DNA of 64,000 nucleotides, from contig JACVVK020000491.1 in NCBI GenBank assembly GCA_018292915.2, positions 312,501 to 376,500 of the forward strand. The letters are read 5' to 3'. Below the pieces are notes generated by a model. That model made no database searches. It saw nothing but the letters and a program-made list of their open reading frames with translations, and was not told where the DNA came from. The stretch comes from Batillaria attramentaria (lineage: Eukaryota; Mollusca; Gastropoda; Batillariidae). Shown here piece by piece: positions 44,150 to 54,299 of the stretch. The position numbers and the translations under genes are program-made. The number at the start of each line of letters is the position of its first letter. Position 1 is the stretch's first letter.

Positions 44150-46619
44150 GAGACTGGGGGATTATCAGTCAATTGTGACTTTAGGACAAGAGGGTAGAGC
44201 CACCCACAATGCTAAGAATGGCGTGATCAGTTGTCACCATGCCCCCAACATGTAACTGGCATATCCGTGACTGTACCGTGGCTGTTCACGCTCCAGCGCA
44301 GCGCAAATCACCTCAGGACGATTCTATCTAGGTGAACCCGACCCTATGTCATGTTACAAGATATTGGTTGCGCGGCTCTTGCTGCAAGTGAAAGTACAGA
44401 ATAAACCCAATACAGTTTAACAGCTGGATCTCTATTTTGCAGGCCAACTTCAAACTGACACGAGTGACAAAGGAACCGAGAGGGACGGAAATGAGAATTA
44501 CCATCTACTACGAGGGAGCCCGGAATCCCGAAGTTTTTCTCTCGCCCAAACTATCCAGTCACCGGTAAATGTACATCCAAATGTACATGTAAATGTAAAA
44601 GTCCGATTATTTTCTAACCGTGGCCGACATACGTCCGGTATCGCTATCGTCTTAACCAAACAATACTTTTTAGTTAGGGCAGCAAAGACACTTAGTAAAA
44701 TTGTTTATACCACTCTACCACTATTACAGGCCACGGTTTATATAGAGCTTACATGATTAGTTTGAGTGGATTATGGCGAAAGACACCGCTCGATGGTTCA
44801 ATTTTTGGCGTAGCTACCGAGCCTTGACGTATCGCCAGACAAGGAGACCAGAAAACACTTACAAGACAGATCACATTATCGGCCGTGGCTGTACTATTAG
44901 GGGACCCCGGAAACAATCTGGTGGGAAAATGCTGGAAAATCGGAGTTTTACGCCCTCTTCAACAAGATAGAGGCCATAAAGCACTTACCTGCACATATCA
45001 TATCATTAGCCCGGGCGAAGCCGGATACATCAGTTTGTGACAAATAACTTGACTGAGGGACGCGCGGTTTGTGAGAACTACAATACAGAGCATACAGTTG
45101 GCATAAATCTTTATAAAAAAAAAATACATACTTTTTTTTAATGAAAAAAAAACCCACAACAATAACAAACGCTTGATTTCGTCTAGGTCATGTGCCAAGC
45201 TTCGTTTCCCCACCAAGACTTCTTTAGCCAGGACCAGACTAACATGAATGTCAATGTATTCTATGCCTACTGTAGGAATGTCCTCATAGATCCTGTTTTT
45301 GTTTGTTTCTTTGTTTGTTTTTCCTTCAGGTCATCATTCGATGCAGGAAATAATACCCTACCAAGACAGGGTACAGGCTGACTTAACGAATTTCGGCAGC
45401 ATGCCAATGTTCTGCTTCAAGCTTCCCGGCTACCCTTTCTTCCAATTCTTGTTGCTCTTGAGAAATCTCACTGAAGAAGATGTTCCAAACAGTGAAAACA
45501 TTGCTGATTTGGGGTTCCGAATCGACCCTGGCCGTGACCTCACATACGATCCTGGACAAGACGTTAACTTTAGCGTCTCGCTCGATTCTACAACCTCGAA
45601 GTACTACTTCTTCCAAGACGACGTTTATTGTCAGGCAAGACGTGGAAAACAGTCAGATTAAGTTTAAACGACTTTGGGTGCCGGACAAGGGGTACCCACT
45701 GCAACGTCTAGGCCGCACCAACCAGGACGGCAGGGAAGCTCGTCACTATCGGCTGAACACGACTGGAAGTCCAACGGGACTGATCAAAATCACGGCAGAT
45801 GCCACTTGTTTTCTCTGGGTGCTTAGTGGTCTGGGTGGCAGCGATGACATACATCCGTTTCTATCCGTCATACATGTCTCGCCCGTTCCCTGCGTACTAT
45901 ATCGGCTTCGCGGAACCCCATCCCCCTTGGCAAAAACCATTCTGTTTTTCGCACTGGAAGTGTGAGATCTTTTGTGCTGCAGTAGGCGACGGACCAACGC
46001 TGATAAGAATCAACAAAGTCACCAGTAATGGCACTCAACGAATGAATGTCCAAATCGGCAAGCAGCTGGATTTCTTCATCTTCGCACGGATTATACTGAG
46101 CCAGGCTACTGTGGATGATTCGGGTACTTACATATGTGAAGCGCGCACAAAGCTGAATGTTCGTGAAATCAAAATCAATCTTACTGTCTATTAAAATGGA
46201 CAGCTCTGAGAACTCCGCGGATAGTGCGGAATTATCGATATAACACGATTCTGGTAAACTATGGGGACATGGTAATACTAATCTGAAGTGAGAAAGACAG
46301 AAACAGCTAAACTTTACGCGTAAATCGCCAGTCATACTTAAATCTGAAGATAAGAGTATTTAACTCACCCGACGAAGGGAACTCTGTGTAAATAATGCAA
46401 AGTCTGGCTGTAAGCAGGAAACGTGTCTCGCTGTCGTGATTTTCAGTTCAGGGAGACCAGACTAGGACAGAAGTCCGAGACCAGCATAATACCTCTTAGT
46501 CTCGGACGTACGTCCTAGTCTCTCTTCATGCATTCGGTCCCAGCAGCTTACAGAGGATTTAGCTTCGCAAAAAATTCTTACGGCCACTCTTCATACGCTT
46601 CCCATCGTTCAATCGTTCG

Positions 46620-46945
46620 ATCTTAAAGACTGAATAAAATATTTATGACTAATAATTGTTGGGAAGTTGGCAGTTTCCGGTTGGAAATTTTGCCCTTGCT
46701 TTACGTGCAGCCAGTTTGCGGAAAATTACCGAAATATTCATGAAGAAACATCGTTGTTAAGCTGTTAGTTTCCGGGGTGGAAATTCTGCCCATACTTAAC
46801 GTGTTTAGCCAGTTTTTGGACCTTGAACATCTGTCTTCACATAAGTTAAAATTCAAATAAAATCTAAAAAAGGTTTCATTCTTTTCACCTGTATATGTTG
46901 AAAGTTGTTGGATGGAAGATTTGTTTTGAGTATCTGTCCATGAAA
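46620..46945. repeat. ~110-bp satellite, 3' flank of copy C
   Basis: Same family as at 40960-41500, with two to three units and the same closing GAAAGTTGTTGGATGGAAG. Confidence 0.75.
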
Positions 46946-47242
46946 TTTATAGAAGATCGCACCATTTTTGTTGTAATTGAAGCACGTCTAATCTGGGCAG
47001 AGGCCAGTCAGTGTAAGAAAACGCTGAGCACGGAATTCGTGGACACTCATCGCTAACCACCAGCAACAATTATATGCATCAATACTTTTAGGGGGTTAGT
47101 CAAATCAAATCGAATCAAATCAAATCAAATACTATCTTGATCCAGTAAAGAAAATCGTAAACCACCTAAGTGAGGGGGGGGGGGAGAGGCGCAAATAACA
47201 GCATTAAATTAAATTTTTAAAAAACTCTAACAACAGTACTCA

Positions 47243-47244
<2 letters not shown>

Positions 47245-47303
<59 letters not shown>

Positions 47304-47339
47304 CACAGACTCTTACTCGTGTGCGGTTTGGATTTTTGA

Positions 47340-47387
<48 letters not shown>
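47245..47387. repeat. (CA)n-spacer-(TG)n inverted pair upstream of copy D
   Basis: CA tract 47245-47308, spacer with CTCTTACTCGTGTGCGGTTT, then TG tract 47342-47386. Confidence 0.9.
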
Positions 47388-47568
47388 CTGTATGTATTTG
47401 AAGAAAGCGGAAGATACGTAGGTAGAGAGACATCAGTTTGTAGTATCAAAATGACGCAAAAGAGACACAACATGACGTGGAACTACGTCTCTGTGTTGAC
47501 TGGCAGAAGCGGAGTTTTGTCTCTGTAGACAGAAGACATTCTTTGTCTTCCAACCGGCAAACGTGAAG
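47388..47568 (+). promoter_or_regulatory. Copy D promoter block and 5' UTR exon
   Basis: Contains TGACGCAAAAGAGACACAAC, ATGACGTGGAACTACGTC and the UTR exon ending AACGTGAAG with a donor at 47569. Confidence 0.55.
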
Positions 47569-47654
47569 GTAAGTTCCCTGACATTTAGTCACTCTCCAAA
47601 GAAGACAAGTCTTTAACATTAACATTATCGGCAATAAGCGAAACCAGAATAAGA

Positions 47655-47860
47655 GAGAGAGAGAGAGATGATGATGATGATGATGAAACGTTTTTTATTC
47701 AGGAAAGAGCAATAAGGCATTGCTGTCTATCTTACATGGTGTCCTGCTATTCTACATTAAAGAGTACTGAGAAAAAAATCAAAACAAACAAACAAACAAT
47801 AAAAAAGTAAAAAAATTATAAACTATCTAAGGGAAATACAGGAGAGAAAAATACACACGA
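47655..47860 (-). mobile_element. LINE-like 3' end with (GA)n(ATG)n
   Basis: Simple repeats followed by AAACGTTTTTTATTCAGG and CAATAAGGCATTGCTGTC. The layout is as for the L-tail pieces but the sequence differs, so it is probably a different LINE family. In the UTR intron of copy D. Confidence 0.45.
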
Positions 47861-48549
47861 TAAACAAATCAAAACATACGTGGCATGTGCTGATGATACT
47901 GGCTGTATGCCAAAGAAGAACTTTACAGTCGTCTCTAATATTTCAAAACATGTATGTAACACATTTCTATGCATATGGTCAGATAAGCGTATCGTGTAGA
48001 ATTTGTTTGAAGTTTATGAATTTGGAAAACGTTTTGGATACTCAGTGAGAGAGAGAGAGAGTGTGTGTGTGTGCGTGGTGGGGGGAGGGGCCGGGGGGCA
48101 GCTATAGATAGAACAATAGAGAGACAAACGACAGGGACGGCATTCAAATTTCCGACAAATGCGCAACAGTCTTTCTTTTTTACATCCTCCATGTGTGTAA
48201 TGTACTTGTGTCTTAACTTACTTTCAGCATCGTAATGGCGTGTGCAAAGGACTCGCTTGTGACGTTGATTCTGATTTCCTTGTACGTCCAAACAGGAATC
48301 GCAGCATTCACAGCGCCGGTATCTACACCTTCACTAAACTCTCTGTTTGAACAATGCATGTACATGTACGTGTTTTTGTGTAGTTGTTTTGTTCCCTGTT
48401 CTAGCGGCCAGCGTGAATCTTAGCATTTAACTACAGAAGTATAATGAGTAAGAATGGATAAGTAAGAATTGGCCACCGCAGACTAATGTCCGCGTATATG
48501 CCAAACTTTTCTAATGTCAGCCTGGTCCCGTTTCAAGTTATCGCCGCCC

Positions 48550-48559
48550 GGGAAATCCC
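48550..48559. promoter_or_regulatory. kappaB-like site in intron 1 of copy D
   Basis: GGGAAATCCC in the conserved intron-1 block. Confidence 0.4.
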
Positions 48560-48914
48560 GAGACTGGGGGATTATCAGTCAAGCGTGACTTTAGGACCGG
48601 AGGGTAGAGCCACCCATAATGCTACAATGGCGAGATCAGCTGCTACCATGCCCCGACATGTTAGTTACGCGGCTTTTGCTGCAAGCGAAAGTACAGAATA
48701 AACCCAATACAGTTAACAACTGGATCTCTATTTTGCAGGCCAACTTCAAACTGACACGAGTGACAAAGGAGAGGAGAGGGTCGGATGTGAGAAATTACCG
48801 TCTACTACGAGGGAGATTCGGATCCCGAAGTTTTTTCTCCTCCCCGAACTATCCAGTCACCCGAAATGTGCTTTTGTGATTACATCAGTCCTGGAATTTT
48901 TTTTTCTAACCAAG

Positions 48915-49030
48915 ACAGCCATCGTCCTATATCGCAAGCTTTTTATTCAAGCCAAACGCACAATACTTCTTGTTTAAGTCAGCCAAGACATTTACTATCA
49001 CTGTTTATACCACTCTACCACTGTTACAGG
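48915..49030 (+). other. Candidate exon 2b relic in copy D
   Basis: Open in the same frame as B (QPSSYIASFLFKPNAQYFLF then KSAKTFTITVYTTLPLLQ). The acceptor has changed from CCAGGACAG to CCAAGACAG. Confidence 0.3.
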
Positions 49031-51487
49031 TCACGGTTTCAAAATTCCTACACCAGTCTGCCACTATTAAAAGCCATGGTCAAACGCGTGGTTTAACATT
49101 TGTACCCATAAAAATCACAGGTGAATTATGGATAAACCTAAAAAAAACTTACGTCAAGACATGACGGGGTTCGACTTTGTACGGGAATGGTAACGAAGAA
49201 ACTTTACCGGTAGCTGGATGTGAAATTGTTGTTTTTGTTTTGTTCTGTTTTGTTTTGTTTTTTTAATCAAAGAAATGCAGCTACAGGCGTGGCCTAAAAA
49301 ATTTTCCCAATTCGGTTCCCTCGATTACAATACACCACACAGATTTGTGAATTTCGCAGTTTTACGGTCGAAATCAACAGACTCGTGTGGTGTATTCTCC
49401 GTAATCGGGGGCACCTCATTTTGAACACTCTGAACTAGTTCAAGGGATATGAAGTAGTCTACCTTGCGGACTCTCTCTGCCGATACAGTCTGGCCCAGTC
49501 ATTCAGCTCACGTGTAGAGAATCAGACTAGATCGAGTTGCCTCGCTTGGGCCTAAACACAAAGACTATGGGGATTGCAACATGCCATACACATAATGATG
49601 TGTCCTTGTTTAATAAGCCTCAGCAAACACCCTGTTTCATATTCAAGAGCAAGCTTCCCTTGTGTTTTTGTATTGATATGATGGTACCCAGGGGACACGA
49701 AAATCTGAGTTTAACACACCACGTATCGCCAATCAGGGAGAGCAGAACACACAATTTAGAGTTCTCACATCGCGATCAAAATTGATGGCTGTACTCAAGG
49801 AGGACCTCGGAAACACTGTGGCGGGGAAAAAAAACTCGGGGAATCCATGTTTCAAGTCTCTATGCTCGTGACACCTCTCAGATGGAAAATAGCCGCTTTG
49901 AAAGCTCTGAGGTATTTCGTTTTACCATCGCGACCATTCTCGTAACCGTGGTTTCCAATAGTAGAGAAATTCCAGTTTCCTTGAGTCCATGGTCTATTCC
50001 TGAACGGACTGAGACCCGAAAAATTTTCGAAAAATAGGCACCAATCAGGGCTGTCTAGCTGGTCCTCAGTCCGCAACCAAATAATGTCGTCTGCTCAATA
50101 CACAGTACACTTCTAGAACAACACATACGCCGGCCAGAGTCACCACTATGCTTTCAGACACTCGATGAAAAGTTTTCCACACGCTGTAATGTGCCTGTTA
50201 TACGTATTAAGACTTTAACGTCCCGTTCCATCACGAGTCGCCAAACGGGAAGACCAGAAAAACACTTACTACACATATCACATCATCAGCCCAGGCAAAG
50301 CCGGGCACATCAGCTATGGACGAATAACTTGACTGGGGGACGTGCGTATTTGTCAGAAGATTAATACAGCACATATACTTGGCATAATTTATTTTTTAAA
50401 GAAGGAAAAAACTGATTTCGTCTAGGTCGTCGACAAAGCTTCGTTTCCCAACCAAGACTTCTTTACTCAGGACCAGACTAACATGTATGTGAATAGATGC
50501 TGTGCCTACTATCGGAAGTTCCTTATAAATCCTGTTTTTCTTCAGGTCATCATTCCATGCAGGAAATAATACCCCAACAAGGGAGGGTACAGGCTGACTT
50601 CAACAAGGACGGCATCAAGCCGATGTTCTCTTTCAAGCTTCCAAACTACCCGTTCTTTGAATTCTTGCTCTACTTGAGAAATCTCACAGTAGATGGTCCA
50701 AACAGTGAAAACATTGTCGAATTGGGGTTCAGAGTCGACCCTGGCCGTGAACTCACATACGATCGCGGACAAGACGTTAACTTTAGTGTCTCGCTCGATT
50801 CTACAACCTCGAAGCACTACTTCTTCGACGACGACGTTTACCTCAGGCAAAACGTGGAAAACAGTCAGATTAAATTTAAAAAACTTTGGACGCGGGACGA
50901 GGGGTACCCACTGCAATGTCTAGGCCAAACCAAGCAAAACGGCAGGGTAGCCAGTCACTATCGTCTGAAGACGGATGGAGATCCTAAAGGACTGATCCAG
51001 ATCACGGCATCTCCTACCTGTTTCTCTGGGTGCCTAGTGACCTGGGTGGCAGCGATGACATACATCCGTTTCTATCCGTCATACATGTATGGCCCGTTCC
51101 CTCCGTACTATATCGGCTTCACGGAACCCCATCCCCCTTGGCAAAAACTATTCTGTTTTGCTCACTGGAAGTGTGAGCTCTTTTGTGCTGCTGTAGGCGA
51201 CGGACCAACGATGATGAACATCAAAAAAGTCACCAACTATGGCCATGAGCAAAGGAATGTCAAGATCAGTAAGCTGCTGGATTTCTACATCTCCGCGCGA
51301 GTTGTACTGAGGCAGGCTACTGTGGATGATTCAGGTACTTACATATGTGAAGTACGCACAAGACAGTATGTCCGTGAAATCAAAATCAATCTTACTGTCT
51401 ATTAAAATGGACAGCTGAGATAACTCCGGGGGCCTGGTGCATGGAGACAGACAGGAACGTAAGTCCGAGACCAGAATCAGATAATAA

Positions 51488-51560
51488 GGGTGGGTGGGTC
51501 TTTGTGAGGTGAACGTCCTTTTCCAGCATGTAAGCATAATAATAATAATAATAATAATTC
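51488..51560 (-). mobile_element. SINE S1 tail joined to (AAT)n, 3' of copy D
   Basis: Degenerate GTGAACGTCCTTTTCCAGC followed by AATAATAAT. Orthologous within the cassette to 40735-40802. Confidence 0.65.
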
Positions 51561-51699
51561 ACTGCCGTATGTTTCATTGCACTAAAACAAAACATAGAAA
51601 TTTTGTGCGGTGGTGGGTTATCTCATGTACAGTCACACAATATAAAATACAAAATGATCTACAGAGAACTAGAGATACATACCGAATTGTACGCTTTCA

Positions 51700-52280
51700 A
51701 TCGTTCAATCCTTTGAACTTGCAGATTTGGTAAAATATTTATGAATGATAATTGTTGCAAAGTTGTTTGGAGATTCTTCACTTTCTTTCCGTTTTCAGCC
51801 AGTTGCGGAAATATATGATGTATATTTAGTACGGAAATATTTATGAATAATAATCGTTCCAAAGTTGGTAGTTTCCGGTTGGAAATTCTGCCCTTACTTT
51901 CCGTTTCCAGCCAGTTGCGAAAATATATAATGTATATTCAGTATGGAGATATTTATGTAGACGTGTTGCAAAGTTGGTAGTTTCCGGTTGGCAATTCTGC
52001 TTTTACTTGATGTTTCTAGCCAGATGCTTTAACATATGACATAATATGACAAAAATCTTATAAAAATCGTTGTGACGTTGGAAGTTTCCGGGTGGAAATT
52101 CTGCCATTACTTAACGTTTTACCCAGTTTTTGAACCTTGAACATTTTGAACGTAATGTTGAAATAAAAATCTTTAAAAGTTGCATTCTTTTCACCAATAA
52201 ATGCTCCGCGTTTTTATGTTGAAAGTTGTTGGATGGAAGGTTTCTTTTGACGATCTATCCAAGTAATTTATAAAAGACCA
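51700..52280. repeat. ~110-bp satellite, 3' flank of copy D
   Basis: About four to five units with the GTTGCAAAGTTGG and GTTTCCGGTTGG blocks, closing with GAAAGTTGTTGGATGGAAGG. Confidence 0.8.
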
Positions 52281-52379
52281 TCGCCCCATCCAATCAATTG
52301 ATGTTAATAACGGAAAATGTAAACCACTATGGGGAAAACACTAATCTTAAATAAAAATGATACTCCGTTCACAATATAT

Positions 52380-52380
<1 letters not shown>

Positions 52381-52438
<58 letters not shown>

Positions 52439-52531
52439 AATAATAATAATAAGGGTATTTGTGGCGCCCCATCTCGCAAGAGCTCAGGGCGCGTACATAA
52501 ACATAACATAAAAACAGCGTATATAACTTAC

Positions 52532-52592
<61 letters not shown>

Positions 52593-53305
52593 ATTTTTTT
52601 TGCAGGTGGCATGCAGAGATGGAGGGGGGTTGGTTCTACTGCCTGGAGAAAAGATGTGTTTTAAGTTTAGATTTAAAGACTGCTAACGACTGAGCATGGC
52701 GGATGTGAGAGGGGAGGCCGTTCCAAACAACAGGACCAATGTATGAAAAAGCACGCTGGCCCTGAAACTTTTTCCGGCGGATGGGAATACGGGGAAGGCG
52801 GGTGTCAGAGGAAGAACGGAGGTTGCGGGATGGTGTGTAGAGCTGAATGAGAGCGGACAGATAGGGGGGAGCAGAACCTGAGATAATGTTGTAGCAGAGA
52901 GTGGCAAGTTTATAATGCATTCTGTTTTGGATGGACAGCCAGTGCAGATCAGATAGGAGAGGAGAGACATGTTGGCGCTTTGGTGTTTTGAAGATAAGAC
53001 GGGCGGCACAGTTCATTACTTTTTGAATTTTGTCTAACTGATTTTGAGGAAGACCGGCAAGGAGCGAGTTACAATAATCTAGGCGAGAGAGAACGAGTGA
53101 AGTCACTAAGGTCTTTGTAGAGTCAGTGGTCAGGTACTTCCTAATGGACGAAATGCGCCGAAGCTCAAAGTAGCAACACTGACAGACCTTATTCACCTGT
53201 TCCCTCATCGACAGAGTGCTGTCAAAAATGACCCCTAAATTCCTTGCAGATTGAGAAAACACACACACACACACAATCTTACTTGTGTGCGATGTGGAGT
53301 TTTGA

Positions 53306-53376
<71 letters not shown>
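52381..53376. repeat. (CA)n-(TG)n inverted pair upstream of copy E, split by a LINE
   Basis: CA tract 52381-52436, LINE insertion, a short CA remnant (53259-53275), spacer CTTACTTGTGTGCGATGTGG, then TG tract 53309-53376. This is the same structure as upstream of B, C and D but with a LINE inserted into the CA arm. Confidence 0.85.
52437..53258 (-). mobile_element. CR1/L2-like LINE, 5'-truncated, RT C-terminus open
   Basis: The minus-strand open frame (52636 to about 53250) encodes RNLGVIFDSTLSMREQVNKV, SRLDYCNSLLAGLPQNQLDK, DLHWLSIQNRMHYKL and WNGLPSHIRHAQSL. This is the standard C-terminal region of CR1/L2-type reverse transcriptases. The 3' UTR holds an internal (CA)n (52536-52589) and ends GCGCCACAAATACCC then TTATTATTATTATT. 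No stop interrupts the roughly 205 retained codons, so the insertion looks young. Confidence 0.88.
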
Positions 53377-53378
<2 letters not shown>

Positions 53379-53549
53379 AAGCGGAAGATACGTAGGTAGA
53401 TAGACATCAGTTTCTGGTATCATAATGACGCAAAAGAGACAAAACATGACGTCGTGTAACTGCGTAATCAAACGTCTCTGTGTTGGCTGGCAGAAGCTCA
53501 GTTTTCTCTCTGCAGACATTCTTTTGTCTTCCAACCGGCAAACGTGAAG
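53377..53549 (+). promoter_or_regulatory. Copy E promoter block and 5' UTR exon
   Basis: GCGGAAGATACGTAGGTAGA, TGACGCAAAAGAGACAAAAC, ATGACGTCG (full CRE-like core TGACGTC), TGCGTAATCAAACGTCTC, and the UTR exon ending AACGTGAAG with a donor at 53550. The partner acceptor is at 54283-54292. Confidence 0.6.
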
Positions 53550-53997
53550 GTAAGTTCCCTGACATTTAGTCAGTCTTTAAAGAAGACAAGTCTTTAACAT
53601 TAGCATTATTGGCAATAAGCGAAACCAGAATAACAGAGGGAGAGAGACAGGTGGGGGGGGGGGGGGGATGTGGCAGTGCCACGGACGTATAGAGATGATC
53701 GCACCGCGTTGCCGGAAAAGTGACGCCGCCGCGCGCCACGTTGCTAGTACCTGGAAGTGCCAGCTGTTTACATAGCGCGCATAGCATTGGTCCAATTTAT
53801 CTTACGTCACATTTCTGATGACGTCTTTCTAAAGAACTTTGTATTTCGAACGAGGCGTCCTATACACAGAGCCTCTGAGTTCTGGTATTAGTAAGATGGC
53901 CACGATAGCGACACTCGCAAGCAGCGGTGGCAGCGTGCGGCGGTGCGTCTATCTCTTTACGTCTGTGGGCAGAGCAGAGCAGAGCAGAGCACAGCGA

Positions 53998-54100
53998 GAG
54001 AGAGAGAGAGAGAGAGAACCTTTAATTTACAACAGTACTAGTTACAGGCATATACATTTCATACCAATTTTAAAACTTGCCGTTGCTACACCACATGAAC

Positions 54101-54168
<68 letters not shown>
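53998..54168 (-). mobile_element. LINE 3' end variant flanked by (GA)n and (CT)n(TG)n
   Basis: AACCTTTAATTTACAACAGT, AGTTACAGGCATATAC and AAAACTTGCCGTTGCTACAC, as in the copy at 15120-15275. The segment after it is an additional, shorter copy of the TG-tract/promoter edge. Confidence 0.55.
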
Positions 54169-54170
<2 letters not shown>

Positions 54171-54299
54171 CAAAGCGGAAGATACCCAGGTAGATATACG
54201 TCAGTTTCCAGTGTCAAAATGACGCAAAATACGCTCAGTCTCTTTTTACATCCTAAATGTGTAAAATGTATTTGTGGCTTGACTACTTTCAGCATCAGA

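Larger units (their letters stand above)
43403..46194 (+). pseudogene. Ig-like family copy C (multiple single-base frameshifts)
   Basis: Exon 1 (43403-43486) is an intact signal peptide. Exon 2 (44443-44564) is 122 bases, one too many, from an extra base in the TCGCCCAAAC region. Exon 3 (45330-46194) starts HHSMQEIIP in its natural frame. It shifts once near 45630 (TTATTGTCAGG against TTATCTCAGG) and again at a T run near 45809-45812. The last part reads GCLVVWVAAMTYIRFYPSYM to INLTVY and TAA. All three changes are gains of one base. The Ig-like cysteines are preserved. Either a pseudogene or an error-affected copy. Confidence 0.75.
48235..51405 (+). pseudogene. Ig-like family copy D (last exon intact, exon 2 donor lost)
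   Basis: Exon 1 (48235-48318) encodes an intact signal peptide starting MACAKDSLVTLILIS. Exon 2 (from 48740) reads ANFKLTRVTKERRGSDVR. It then gains one A, later two more bases, returns to frame as SPNYPVT, and loses the donor: other copies have CCGGTAAATG where D has CCCGAAATG. Exon 3 (50546-51405) is completely open for 286 codons, HHSMQEIIPQQGRVQADFNK to INLTVY, with the Ig-like domain intact. The clean 860-base exon suggests recent loss or continuing constraint. Confidence 0.75.
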
